A stretch of DNA of 33,578 bases. Source: Pseudomonas turukhanskensis. GTDB lineage: Bacteria; Pseudomonadota; Gammaproteobacteria; Pseudomonadales; Pseudomonadaceae. Of this stretch, positions 1 to 8,018 are shown piece after piece. The notes beneath the pieces were generated by a model. The model was not told where the DNA came from. It saw nothing but the letters and a program-made list of their open reading frames with translations, and did no database searches. The stretch is from positions 1 through 33,578 of the forward strand of contig NZ_BSFN01000033.1 in the NCBI RefSeq assembly GCF_027922365.1, in the 5' to 3' direction. The first letter of the stretch is position 1, and each line of letters begins with the position of its first letter. The translations under genes and the position numbers were made by a program.

Positions 1-41
1 TGTACGGAGATCGATTTATCAGGCCAACCTGGTAAAAGCAT

Positions 42-61
42 GGCCTGCCTAACGGCAGGCC
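42..61. repeat. short perfect hairpin (8-bp stem)
   Basis: An 8-bp stem (GGCCTGCC / GGCAGGCC) encloses a TAAC loop. No clear T-run follows on the plus strand; on the minus strand only a short CTTTTA follows. It may be the end of a terminator for a gene outside the window or an isolated palindrome. Confidence 0.5.
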
Positions 62-94
62 GTTACCGGCCCGCACACAAAAAATCTGACAGTC

Positions 95-835
95 CCGCGT
101 GTGCTGAACGTTTTTGTTTCGCGCCTTACGCGCGAGTCACTTTTGTCATTGCGACAAAAGTAACCAAAAACGCTAGCCCCAGCATACGGCCCTTCGCTTC
201 GCTGCGGGTACCCTCGCTCCGGCACTGCTCCGGGGGCACGTCACGACGGGCCGTCCCTGGCCCATCGTTCCTTTCGCGGCATCCTTGCCGCTCAACCCCC
301 TACGCAGCACCTCCACTCGGCCTCCTGAAGGGGCGGGTAAATCAAGATCAAAGGCCCCTCACCCCAGCCCTCTCCCGCACGCGGGAGAGGGGGCCGCTTT
401 TCGTAGGAGCTAGCTTGCTGGCGAACCCTGGAAAAGGTAATTCGCGACCTGCTTTTGCAGGATTCGCTAGCAAGCTAGCTCCTACAAAATCAAATGCAAT
501 CGTCGCCATACGTCACCCCTCGCCCGCGTGCGGGAGAGGGGCCGGGGGTGAGGGGCTGTTGATCTGGCTTTTGATCTACCGCTTGTGATCTACCCGCCCC
601 TTGAGCGCCAGGCCGAGTGGAGTCGTTGCGTAAGGGGTCGTAGCGGCCGGGAGCCGCGCAGAGGGATGAGGGCCATGGATGGCCCTTCAGCCCGGCCCCT
701 GGAGCGACGACGGAGGGAGGGGACCCGAAGCGCAGCGTAGGGCCCAGGTAGGGGCAAGATTTTTTGGTTTCTTTTTCATCGACTGGAAAAAGAAACTCGC
801 GCGTGAGGCGCGAAACAAAACGTTCAGCGCACGCG
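95..835. repeat. ~740 bp nested imperfect inverted repeat (gene-free)
   Basis: The two halves are imperfect reverse complements of each other. The outermost arms, 95-135 and 796-835, share the TTTCGCGCC...GCGCGAG type sequence. Next, about 284-350 pairs with about 565-650, with TCCACTCGGCCT and GGGGCGGGTA on one side and their complements on the other. Then 354-392 pairs with 515-557 (CCCCTCACCCC...CTCTCCCGCACGCGGGAG type). The centre holds a REPIN-like palindrome at 402-488. The open reading frames here carry no recognisable protein motif and simply follow the repeat, so I see no gene. The individual modules resemble interspersed repeats common between Pseudomonas genes; the nesting is what stands out. 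Confidence 0.8.
402..488. repeat. REPIN-like pair of inverted REP sequences
   Basis: GTAGGAGCTAGCTTGCTGGC at the left is mirrored by GCTAGCAAGCTAGCTCCTAC at the right, about 45 bases apart. This is the layout of a Pseudomonas REPIN: two REP sequences in inverted orientation that are mobilised as a unit by a RAYT transposase elsewhere in the genome. No RAYT gene lies in the window. Confidence 0.75.
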
Positions 836-1020
836 GTAATGAAGAAGTACGCGGTCGCCTGATAGACCGCAAGGTGCGCAGAGCACACCCTACAAAAGCC
901 TCGCGCGTAAGGCGCGAAACAAAACGTTCAGCGCACGCGGTAATGAAGAAGTACGCGGTCGCCTGATAAACCGCAAGGTGCGCGCAGCACACCCTACAAA
1001 AGCCCCGCGCGTAAGGCGCG
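796..1020. repeat. 104-bp tandem direct repeat, two copies plus the start of a third
   Basis: Units begin at about 796, 900 and 1004 with an exact 104-base period. The first two are nearly identical over the full unit (CGCGAAACAAAACGTTCAGC, GGTCGCCTGATA, CACCCTACAAAAGCC). The third is cut off after about 25 bases, just before the MFS gene ends. The first unit is also the outer right arm of the large inverted repeat, so the tandem looks like a duplication of that arm. Confidence 0.8.
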
Positions 1021-1054
1021 AAAGAAACGTCCCGACCACGCGGCGCCAGCGCCC

Positions 1055-2332
1055 CTAAGCGTTCCCCGGCAACACCGGCAACCGAGCCAACCGAGCCGAA
1101 ACCCCCAACGCCCCAATCAGCAATACGCCAATAAACACCCCAACCCCCATCCACCCGTAGTGATGCCAAAACACCCCGCCCAACGTCCCCGCTACGCTGG
1201 AACCGAGGTAGTAGCAAAACAGGTACATGGAAGATGCCTGCCCCTTGGCCACAAACGCCCGCCGCCCAATCCAGCTACTGGCCACTGAGTGCGCCCCAAA
1301 GAACCCAAACGTAAACAACAGCATGCCGATCAGAATCAACGGCACCTGCGCAAACAGCGTCAGCAGCAACCCTGCGAACATCAACACAATCACCGCCCAC
1401 AGCACCTTGCGCCGGCCTAGCTTGTCCGCCAGCGAGCCAACCCACGCCGAGCTGTAGATGCCCGACAGGTACACCACCGACAACAGTCCCACCAACGCCT
1501 GGCTCATATGGTACGGCTCGCCCAGCAGCCGATAGCCGATGTAGTTGAACAGGGTCACGAACGCACCCATCAGCAAAAACGCTTCCAGAAACAACCACGG
1601 CAAGCCCTGGTCGCGCAGGTGCAGGCTGTAGTTGCCGATGAGGTTTTTCAGGTTCAAAGGTGTGGCGCGAAAGTGTTTGCTCTCGGGCAGGATGCGCCAG
1701 AACAGCAGCGCCCCCAGCAGCGACATCACGCCCAGCGTGCCAATCGCCACGCGCCAGTTCACAAAGTCGACCAGCACCCCGGCAATCAGCCGTCCGCCCA
1801 TGCCGCCAATGGCGTTGCCACCGATATACAGGCCCATCGACAAGCCAATAAAGCGCGGGTGAATTTCTTCGCTGAGGTAGGTCATGCCCACTGCCGCCAG
1901 GCCACTCAACGACAGCCCGAGCAGGCCGCGCATCAGCAGCACGCCGTGCCAGGTGGGCATGCAGGCGCTGGCCAGGGTGAACAGCGCGGCCGACAGCAGC
2001 GAAATCACCATGATCTGCTTGCGTCCCAGGGCGTCGGAGATAGGCCCGGTAATCAGCAGCCCGATGGCCATCATGATGGTGGAAATGGACAGCACCAGGC
2101 TGCTCTGCGCGGCGTTGAGGTTGAACTCGTTCGATAGCACCGGCATTAGCGGTTGTACGCTGTAGAGCAGCGCAAAAGTGGCAAAGCCGCCGGCAAACAA
2201 GGCCAGCGAGGTGCGAACAAATTGCGGCGTGCCTTTTTCAATAAAGGCTTCGGTTTGTTCAACCGTGCTGACGACATCGGCGGCCGCGTCACGGGCGGCG
2301 TCGAGCAGGGCGGGGGAGGCGGAAGGGCGCAC
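1055..2332 (-). CDS. MFS transporter, YnfM-like
   Basis: This 425-residue inner-membrane protein is a major facilitator with 12 expected membrane segments. From residue about 34 to the end it follows E. coli YnfM closely: GTPQF near the start of TM1, FALLYSVQP, the SDALGRK loop between TM2 and TM3, GMTYLSEEIHPRF, GLYIGGNAIGGM, LFNYIGYRL, HSVASSWIG and GTLGGVFWHHYGW. YnfM is an efflux-type transporter with poorly defined substrates. The start is a GTG with a GAGG seven bases upstream; no alternative start is evident before the conserved part. The residues before about 30 are low-complexity and not conserved. It is divergent from a LysR gene, as ynfM is from ynfL, so it is probably controlled by that regulator. 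The stop lies about 35 bases from the tandem repeat. Confidence 0.9.
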   Translation of the reverse strand: MRPSASPALLDAARDAAADVVSTVEQTEAFIEKGTPQFVRTSLALFAGGFATFALLYSVQPLMPVLSNEFNLNAAQSSLVLSISTIMMAIGLLITGPISDALGRKQIMVISLLSAALFTLASACMPTWHGVLLMRGLLGLSLSGLAAVGMTYLSEEIHPRFIGLSMGLYIGGNAIGGMGGRLIAGVLVDFVNWRVAIGTLGVMSLLGALLFWRILPESKHFRATPLNLKNLIGNYSLHLRDQGLPWLFLEAFLLMGAFVTLFNYIGYRLLGEPYHMSQALVGLLSVVYLSGIYSSAWVGSLADKLGRRKVLWAVIVLMFAGLLLTLFAQVPLILIGMLLFTFGFFGAHSVASSWIGRRAFVAKGQASSMYLFCYYLGSSVAGTLGGVFWHHYGWMGVGVFIGVLLIGALGVSARLARLPVLPGNA

Positions 2333-2457
2333 ACGAACCTCAAGGGAGCTGACACAAAAGCGATGTGCAAAGGATAGTAAGCAGCGTTTATTATCTCCAA
2401 TATATTGTTCGTGTTGATTGATCTGTTCTGCGACCTAATCACCTGGGAGCTTTGCCC
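2333..2457. promoter_or_regulatory. divergent MFS/LysR promoter region
   Basis: These 125 bases separate two divergent starts and contain the only AT-rich stretch nearby (2388-2412, TTTATTATCTCCAATATATTG). By analogy with other LysR-target pairs this should hold both promoters and the regulator's binding site. I cannot define an exact operator or a convincing -35/-10 pair. Confidence 0.5.
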
Positions 2458-3354
2458 ATGGAATTGCGCCACCTGCGCTACTTTGCCGCCGTCGCCGAAG
2501 AACTGCATTTCGGCCGCGCCGCCGAGCAGCTTGGCATCTCCCAACCGCCGCTGAGCCAACAGATTCAGGCGTTGGAGGAGGAGATCGGCGCGCGCCTGTT
2601 CGAGCGCACTAATCGCCGCGTGGAGCTCACCGAAGCGGGGCGCCTGTTCCTGGATGAAACCCGGCAGATCCTCGCTCATGTAGAGCGCGCCACGCAGATC
2701 GCGCGCCGTGCCCAGCAGGGCGAAATTGGCGAATTGAATGTGGGCTTTACCGCCTCGGCGCCGTTCACTTCCACCATTCCGCGCAGCATTCTGGCCTTTC
2801 GCCAAGCGCACCCGGATGTGCACCTGAGCCTGCAGGAAATGAGCAGCCGGGTGGTGATCGAAGCCTTGCAGGAACAGACCGTGCAAGTGGGCGTGATCCG
2901 GCCGTTTCCGTTGCCGGACAATATCAAGGCCGTGGAGTTGTTTCGCGATCCGTTGGTGGCGGTGCTGCGCGCTGACCACCCGTTGGCGCAGGGCAACGAG
3001 GACTGCATTTCCATTGCAGCACTGGCGAATGAGCCCTTTGTGTTTTTCCCGCGCAGTTACGGCACCGGGCTGTACGACCAGTTGATTGGCCTGGCGCGTA
3101 CGGCCGGTTTCAGCCCCCGCATTGCTCAGGAGGCGAGCGAGGCCATGACCATTATCGGCCTGGTGTCGGCAGGCTTGGGGGTGTCGATGTTACCGGCCTC
3201 GTTCCGCCGTACGCGGGTGGACGGTGTGGTGTACCGCACCCTACTGGATGAGGGCGCCACGAGCGCGGTGTGGTTGGTGGTGCGCGAGGACCAACGCGCG
3301 CCGTTGGCGTTGGCGTTTGTGGAGCAGGTAACGCGTGAGGCGGCGGGGCCGTAG
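2458..3354 (+). CDS. LysR-family transcriptional regulator (YnfL-like)
   Basis: This 298-residue LysR regulator opens with MELRHLRYFAAVAEELHFGR. The winged helix-turn-helix covers residues 1-60 (AAEQLGISQPPLSQQIQALE), then a linker helix, then a two-lobe effector-binding domain from about residue 90. The ATG at 2458 is chosen over the in-frame TTG at 2452 because GGGAG ends eight bases before it. It is transcribed away from the MFS gene and is the likely activator or repressor of that transporter; the ligand is unknown. The TAG stop lies inside the left arm of an inverted repeat (3351-3383), so the element appears to have inserted at, or supplied, the end of the gene. Confidence 0.9.
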   Translation: MELRHLRYFAAVAEELHFGRAAEQLGISQPPLSQQIQALEEEIGARLFERTNRRVELTEAGRLFLDETRQILAHVERATQIARRAQQGEIGELNVGFTASAPFTSTIPRSILAFRQAHPDVHLSLQEMSSRVVIEALQEQTVQVGVIRPFPLPDNIKAVELFRDPLVAVLRADHPLAQGNEDCISIAALANEPFVFFPRSYGTGLYDQLIGLARTAGFSPRIAQEASEAMTIIGLVSAGLGVSMLPASFRRTRVDGVVYRTLLDEGATSAVWLVVREDQRAPLALAFVEQVTREAAGP

Positions 3355-3456
3355 GGCGAATATCGCCACTGGCGATATCCGCCGATACCCGGTCTTGAAC
3401 TGCACACGAGGCGAGCACCGAACGGCGGATATCCGCTTTGCGGATATTCGCCCTAC
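3351..3456. repeat. inverted repeat with 33-nt arms between convergent genes
   Basis: Arms 3351-3383 and 3424-3456 are near-perfect reverse complements (GTAGGGCGAATATC... on both outer ends). Each arm also folds on itself (CGCCACTGGCG on the left, GCGGATATCCGC on the right). It lies between the converging LysR gene and the end of the APE operon and could act as a barrier or weak bidirectional terminator, though there is no U-tract. This is a common style of Pseudomonas intergenic repeat. Confidence 0.8.
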
Positions 3457-3461
3457 GCGTA

Positions 3462-3905
3462 TTACTTGACCGAAGCTAACTGCGCCTTCAAGGCAACACC
3501 GGCCATGATCGCGCCAGCGTGGCACTCATAGTTTTCCGGGTTTTTGTATTCAACGCCTTTGTAGTTGCTGGCGATTTCGATCACGGCATTGGCGCCGGCG
3601 GCCTTGGCGGCGTTAGCCAGTTTGATCACGGCCGATTGCATGGCCCAGGCACAGGCTTCTTCGTCGCTCTTACCAAAGGCATTGGTTTTCTGGTTGGTGG
3701 TGATCAGCGGGTTGATCACATTCACTTTGCCCGCAGGCTTCTTGCCGGCCATGTAGAACTTCACGGTGCCATCCAGCTTGCCGGCGGCTGTCGCCTGGGC
3801 GACCGCAGCTTCCATCGGCAGGTAGTGGGTGGTGTCGCGTGCCTGGCTGATGCCGGGAACAGCGGCGAGCAGGAGGGCTGCGGCGGTGAGGCTTTTCAAG
3901 TGCAT
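3462..3905 (-). CDS. small secreted protein of the family mislabelled 'excinuclease ATPase subunit'
   Basis: This protein has 147 residues. Residues 1-22 form a clear Sec signal peptide (hydrophobic AALLLAAVPG, cleavage after SQA). The mature part contains VKFYMAGKKPAGKVNVI, a DEEACAWAMQSAV segment, and near the end ECHAGAIMAGVALK with one of its two cysteines. From memory, near relatives in Pseudomonas are labelled excinuclease ATPase subunit, but there is no Walker motif, so that label is wrong. The alternating hydrophobic strands and the AGANAVIEI segment suggest a small YbjQ-like alpha/beta fold. An excellent AAGGAG lies eight bases before the ATG. It follows the last APE gene by 47 bases on the same strand and may be co-transcribed. 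Function unknown. Confidence 0.75.
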   Translation of the reverse strand: MHLKSLTAAALLLAAVPGISQARDTTHYLPMEAAVAQATAAGKLDGTVKFYMAGKKPAGKVNVINPLITTNQKTNAFGKSDEEACAWAMQSAVIKLANAAKAAGANAVIEIASNYKGVEYKNPENYECHAGAIMAGVALKAQLASVK

Positions 3906-3952
3906 AGTCGTCTCCTTGACGGCGGTTGGGTGTTTTGGGTGTCCGGGTGCAA

Positions 3953-5179
3953 TCAGCGCCAGCGGCGGAAGATCAGTGAGGTATTGACCCCACCAAAGGC
4001 GAAATTGTTGTTCATCACGAATTCATTGTTCATCTGCCGGGGTTCGCCGCGCAGGTAGTCTAGCTCTGCGCATTGCGGGTCGATGTTGTCCAGGTTCAAG
4101 GTGTGGATATAGCGATCGCTGTTGAGCATTTCGATGCTGAACCACGACTCCAGTGCCCCACACGCGCCGAGGGTGTGACCCAGGTAGCTTTTTTGCGAGC
4201 TGATGGCCATGCCCGAACCAAACAGGCTGGCGGTGGCGTGGGTTTCGGCGATATCACCCTGCTCGGTAGCGGTGCCGTGGCCGTTTACGTAGCCAATGGC
4301 ATGCGGGTCGAGGTTGGCGTCCTGCAGCGCCAGTTCCATCGCGCCGCGCATGGTCACCTGCTCCGGTTTGGTGGCGTGCTGGCCGTCGGCGTTGCAGCCA
4401 AAACCGACGATCTCGGCATAGATGGTGGCGCCCCGGGCCTTGGCGTGTTCCAGTTCTTCGAGCACCAGCATGCCGGCGCCCTCGCCGATCACCAGGCCAT
4501 CGCGGCCGCTGTCATACGGGCGTGGCGAGGTGTGCGGGGCATCGTTTTTCAGGCTGGTGGCATACAGCGCGTCGAACACCATGGCCTCGGTGGGGCACAG
4601 CTCTTCGGCGCCGCCGGCAAGCATCATCGGCAGGCGCCCGAACTTGATTGCCTCGTACGCATAGCCGATGCCTTGGCTGCCGCTGGTGCAGGCGCTGGAG
4701 GTAGGAATCAGGCGGCCCTTGAGGCCGAAGAAGATGCTGATATTGGCCGCGGTGGTGTGCGGCATCATGCGGATATAGGAGTTGGCGTTCAGGCCGTCGG
4801 CCACCGAGTTGAGCAGCATATTGCCGAAGGCTTTGATCTCTTCGGTGCTGCCGGTGGACGAGCCGCACGCCACGCCCATACGGCCGTCGCGAATGCTTTC
4901 ATCGTCCAAGAGGCCAGCGTTGGCCAGGGCCTTTTCCGCCGCCATCACCACCAGCCGCGACACCCGGCCCATGCTGCGCAGCTGCTTGCGGTTCCAGCTT
5001 TTGGGCACCACAAAATCGTCGATGGGGCCGGCCAGGCGGGTGTTCAGTTCGGCGAAGCGGTCCCACTCATGCATTCGGCGAATGCCGCTTTTGTTGGCGC
5101 TGAAGTTGGCTTCGATGCTGGCCCAGTCGCTGCCCAGGGATGTGATGCCGGCCATGCCGGTAACTACCACGCGTTTCAT
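3953..5179 (-). CDS. apeR: APE ketosynthase ApeR-type (FabF-like)
   Basis: A full-length 408-residue condensing enzyme of the FabF/KAS-II class. The catalytic set is intact: Cys164 in SSACTSGSQ, His301 in NGHGTATEQGD, Lys330 and His335 in QKSYLGHTLGACGALE, and the closing NNNFAFGGVNTSL glycine loop. It should catalyse decarboxylative condensation of malonyl-ACP in polyene formation. The ATG at 5179 overlaps the KR stop (TGATG); a GTG two codons earlier is less likely. It is the last biosynthetic gene of the operon in a KS-DH-KR-KS block that matches apeO-P-Q-R of the Xenorhabdus APE cluster. The family is clear; which KS does initiation and which elongation cannot be told from sequence alone. 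Confidence 0.9.
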   Translation of the reverse strand: MKRVVVTGMAGITSLGSDWASIEANFSANKSGIRRMHEWDRFAELNTRLAGPIDDFVVPKSWNRKQLRSMGRVSRLVVMAAEKALANAGLLDDESIRDGRMGVACGSSTGSTEEIKAFGNMLLNSVADGLNANSYIRMMPHTTAANISIFFGLKGRLIPTSSACTSGSQGIGYAYEAIKFGRLPMMLAGGAEELCPTEAMVFDALYATSLKNDAPHTSPRPYDSGRDGLVIGEGAGMLVLEELEHAKARGATIYAEIVGFGCNADGQHATKPEQVTMRGAMELALQDANLDPHAIGYVNGHGTATEQGDIAETHATASLFGSGMAISSQKSYLGHTLGACGALESWFSIEMLNSDRYIHTLNLDNIDPQCAELDYLRGEPRQMNNEFVMNNNFAFGGVNTSLIFRRWR

Positions 5180-5907
5180 CAGCACAGGCCTCCATTGACC
5201 GCGAGCACTTGGCGGGTGATGTAGGCGGCTTCGTCCGACATCAGAAAGTTCACCGCGCCAGCGACTTCTTCCGGGGTGCCCATACGTTGGGCGGGGATCA
5301 TCTTCATCATCTCTTCAATCGGCAGATCGTCGTCGAGCATGGCCGTGTCGATCAGGCCCGGGGCTACGCAGTTGACCGTGATCTTGCGTTTTCCCAGCTC
5401 GATGGCCAGCGCTTTGGCGGCACCGATCACCCCGGCTTTCGAGGCGCTGTAGTTGACCTGGCCACGGTTGCCGATCATGCCCGAGACCGAGGTGATGCAG
5501 ACAATACGCCCCGGCTTGCGCCGACGAACCATCGGCATGACCAGCGGATGCAGGATGTTGTAGAAGCCGTCGAGGTTGGTGCGCAGCACCACGTCCCAGT
5601 CGTCCTCACTCAGCGCCGGAAAGGCGCCATCGCGGGTCAGGCCAGCATTGCACACCACGCCGTAATAGGCGCCGTGGGCTTCGACATCGGCTTCGAGAAT
5701 TTCCCGGCAGGCGGCGCGCTCGGCCACATCAAATTGCAAAATGCGTGCTTGCTGGCCGAGGGCGATGACTTCGGCCTGAACGGCTTCGGCCTCGGCGCGG
5801 CCGCTGCGGCAGTGCAGCACCAGGTCGAAGCCGGCACGGGCCAGACGCAGGGCGATGGCGCGGCCGATGCCACGGCTGGAGCCGGTTACCAGAATGGTGT
5901 CAGTCAT
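5179..5907 (-). CDS. apeQ: APE ketoreductase ApeQ-type (FabG-like SDR)
   Basis: A 242-residue short-chain dehydrogenase. It has the TGSSRGIG nucleotide-binding turn at residues 8-15, CNAG at 86-89, and the catalytic Ser140, Tyr153 and Lys157 (YSASK), with FabG spacing. It should reduce the 3-ketoacyl-ACP in each polyene cycle with NADPH. The ATG at 5907 begins eight bases inside the end of the dehydratase gene; the longer frame upstream is only dehydratase sequence read in another frame. The stop overlaps the next KS start, so the four genes 7530-3953 are translationally coupled. Confidence 0.92.
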   Translation of the reverse strand: MTDTILVTGSSRGIGRAIALRLARAGFDLVLHCRSGRAEAEAVQAEVIALGQQARILQFDVAERAACREILEADVEAHGAYYGVVCNAGLTRDGAFPALSEDDWDVVLRTNLDGFYNILHPLVMPMVRRRKPGRIVCITSVSGMIGNRGQVNYSASKAGVIGAAKALAIELGKRKITVNCVAPGLIDTAMLDDDLPIEEMMKMIPAQRMGTPEEVAGAVNFLMSDEAAYITRQVLAVNGGLC

Positions 5908-6355
5908 GTGCGGGTTCTTCCAGGTAGCTGGCCACGTGCGGCGGGCGGAAAACATTGAGGCGCGCCTCGGCATGAATGCCGGGGCCGGTCAGGTGGCATT
6001 CGAAAACGCCCATGCCGTTGTCATCTTGCAGAGAGCGCAGGGCATGAATCTGCAGCTCGGCGCCCAAAGGAAAGGCATCGACGTTGCAGTGGTAATTACG
6101 GGTGCCGAGCAGAAAGCCCAGCTCCACCGGCAAGCCTGCGGCGCGCGCATGGCAACCGGCATAGGCGGCGACGCTTTGCGCCATCAGCTCGATGCCGACC
6201 CACGCCGGCAGGCTGCCGTCGGCCTGGCTGAACAGCCCGCCGGCGCGTACCTGCAGGCGGGTGGTGATTTCTTCGTCGGCGTAGCTGAGTACGTCGTCCA
6301 CCAGAATCATGTCGCCGGCGTGGGGCACCAGTTCGGCGATGGGCCAGTTATTCAT
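5900..6355 (-). CDS. apeP: APE dehydratase ApeP-type (hotdog fold)
   Basis: A 151-residue single hotdog protein. It starts with the PIAELVPHAGDMILVDDV segment typical of ApeP-like proteins (His12 in the position of the FabZ catalytic histidine) and continues with WVGIELMAQSVAAYAGCHA on the central helix. In the Xenorhabdus system ApeP pairs with a second hotdog subunit, ApeI, to form the active dehydratase complex. Here the ApeI equivalent appears to be the C-terminus of the acyl-AMP ligase gene at 17704. The ATG overlaps the preceding KS stop by four bases. Confidence 0.88.
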   Translation of the reverse strand: MNNWPIAELVPHAGDMILVDDVLSYADEEITTRLQVRAGGLFSQADGSLPAWVGIELMAQSVAAYAGCHARAAGLPVELGFLLGTRNYHCNVDAFPLGAELQIHALRSLQDDNGMGVFECHLTGPGIHAEARLNVFRPPHVASYLEEPAHD

Positions 6356-7530
6356 ACATCCACCACACCGAGGATCAGGCTGATGTTATTGCCACCAAAG
6401 GCGAAGGAGTTGCTCATCGTGCGGGGCGGGCTTTTTCCATCCAGGTGGCTGTTGCTGCCGGTGAGCGAGAGGGCTGGCAGTTGCTCGTCGCCCTCGCCAT
6501 CCCATATATGCGGCGGCAGGCGTTTTGCCGCCAGGCTCAGCCAGCAGAAGGCTGCCTCCAGCGCGCCGGCAGCGCCCAGGGTGTGGCCGGTCATGGCCTT
6601 GCTCGACGAGCACGGCACACCGCTGGGAAACACGTTGGCCACGGCCAGGCTTTCCATGGCGTCATTGTGCTGGGTGGCGGTGCCGTGCAGGTTCAGGTAA
6701 CTGATGTCTTCGGCCTTCAGGTTGGCCTTGGCCAGGGCCTGGCGCATCACAAATTCGGCACCTTTGCCGGTAGGGTCGGGCGCGGAAATATGGTGCGCGT
6801 CGGAGTTGGCAGCGGCGCTCAGCAACGCAATCGGAGCCGGCGCTTTACTCATCAGAAAGAGCGCTGCCGCTTCGCCAATATTGATGCCGCTGCGGTTACG
6901 CGAAAACGGATTGCAGCGCTCATCGGCCAGCGCTTCCAGCGAGCCAAACCCGTTAAGGGTCAGCTGGCACAGCGAATCCACGCCGCCGCACAAGACCGCA
7001 TCGCACAGGCCGCTGTTGAGCAAGCGTTGCGCGCTCAGCAGGGCGCGGGCGCTGGAGGTGCAGGCGGTGGAAATCACGTAGCAGGGTCCGGCCAGATCAA
7101 GCTGCTCGGCGAGGAACTCGGCCGGTGCGGCCAGCTCCTGTTGGCCGTAGTCGTAGCTGGCCGGAAATTCACCGTCTTGCAGATAACGGCTGATGCCCTG
7201 AGTGGCTTCATCGATGCCGGTGGTGCTGGTGCCGAGCACCACGCCGATACGGGCACGGCCATAGCGTTGAATGGCCTGCTGGATATCGCCCTCGATCTGC
7301 TGCGCTGCGGCCAGAAGCAGCTGGTTATTGCGCGTCTTGTGGGCCGTGCTTACGCCGTGTAACAGCGGCAACTCGGCCTGCACCGCGCCCACTGGCAGCG
7401 GGCGCTCCGGTACCCAGCCAGCTTGCACCTGCATGTCCGACGTATCGCCAGCAAACAGGCGTTCGCTGACCTGGTGTTTGTCGTTGCCCAGGGCGCACAG
7501 CAGGCCCAGGGCATTGAGGTAGGCAGTCAT
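6352..7530 (-). CDS. apeO: APE ketosynthase ApeO-type
   Basis: A 392-residue condensing enzyme distinct from the KS at 3953. The triad is intact: Cys157 in ISTACTSSARAL, His282 in LHGTATQHND, His316 with Lys311 in SKAMTGHTLGAAGALE, and NSFAFGGNN near the end. In the characterised APE system ApeO forms a heterodimer with the chain-length-factor-like ApeC; the half-length KS-like protein at 21234 would be that partner, although it sits at the other end of the operon. The ATG overlaps the stop of the lipoprotein gene (ATGA). Confidence 0.9.
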   Translation of the reverse strand: MTAYLNALGLLCALGNDKHQVSERLFAGDTSDMQVQAGWVPERPLPVGAVQAELPLLHGVSTAHKTRNNQLLLAAAQQIEGDIQQAIQRYGRARIGVVLGTSTTGIDEATQGISRYLQDGEFPASYDYGQQELAAPAEFLAEQLDLAGPCYVISTACTSSARALLSAQRLLNSGLCDAVLCGGVDSLCQLTLNGFGSLEALADERCNPFSRNRSGINIGEAAALFLMSKAPAPIALLSAAANSDAHHISAPDPTGKGAEFVMRQALAKANLKAEDISYLNLHGTATQHNDAMESLAVANVFPSGVPCSSSKAMTGHTLGAAGALEAAFCWLSLAAKRLPPHIWDGEGDEQLPALSLTGSNSHLDGKSPPRTMSNSFAFGGNNISLILGVVDV

Positions 7531-8018
7531 GGCAACGTCTCGACGCGGTAGCTCAGGCCCGGCTGGGTACTGAGCTGGAAAATCAGCGGGTGTTGGTAAG
7601 TCACGTGCCAGCGCGCGCTGCCGTTTTCGTTCAGGCGGCGTTGCTGGTCGTTCTGCTGCCAGTCGGCGCCTTTATAGTGCGCAGGCAGCTGTTCGGCCGG
7701 GGTGAGGGCAAACAGCAAGGCGGCAAACAGTTCGCGCGCCTCGGGGTTGGGCGGCAGCAGGCCGTCATTCTGCCATTGCTTGCCGCTGAGCAGTTGGCGG
7801 GCGACCGGGATACCCATCGGGTCCATCAGCGACCAGCGCAGCGCGGGACCTTCCTGCTGCACCACCAATAGCCAGTCTTGCGTCTGCCCGGCCTGTTCGC
7901 GCTGCACATGCAATTGCAGCGGCAGGTCCAGGCGCGGCGGCGTATCGGGCAGCGGCGCTTGCCGGGCGCAGGCGCTCAGCAATAGCAGCAGCAAGAGGGG
8001 CAGCAGTCGCTTGATCAC
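7527..8018 (-). CDS. DUF3261 lipoprotein of the APE cluster
   Basis: This 163-residue protein has a short basic N-terminus (MIKR), ten hydrophobic residues and a lipobox LLSAC with Cys17, so it should be lipidated and anchored in the periplasm or outer membrane. The remainder (DWLLVVQQEG, SLMDPMGIPVARQLL, a C-terminal strand-rich half) matches the DUF3261 type found in aryl polyene clusters, with an outer-membrane assembly or lipid-binding beta fold likely. The start is GTG, overlapping the methyltransferase stop by four bases (GTGA). With the LolA-like and MMPL proteins it probably forms an export route for the polyene lipid. Confidence 0.85.
   Translation of the reverse strand: MIKRLLPLLLLLLLSACARQAPLPDTPPRLDLPLQLHVQREQAGQTQDWLLVVQQEGPALRWSLMDPMGIPVARQLLSGKQWQNDGLLPPNPEARELFAALLFALTPAEQLPAHYKGADWQQNDQQRRLNENGSARWHVTYQHPLIFQLSTQPGLSYRVETLP

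Noticed and set aside
40..588. 182-residue open frame in the first kilobase
   Set aside because: It runs through the inverted repeat and REPIN, has no protein motif or plausible ribosome site, and its sequence follows the repeat modules.
796..1020. Possible CRISPR array
   Set aside because: The 104-base units are whole-unit direct repeats with no variable spacers and no cas genes nearby.
3462..3905. Excinuclease ABC subunit annotation
   Set aside because: No ATP-binding or DNA-repair motifs; the protein is small and has a signal peptide.
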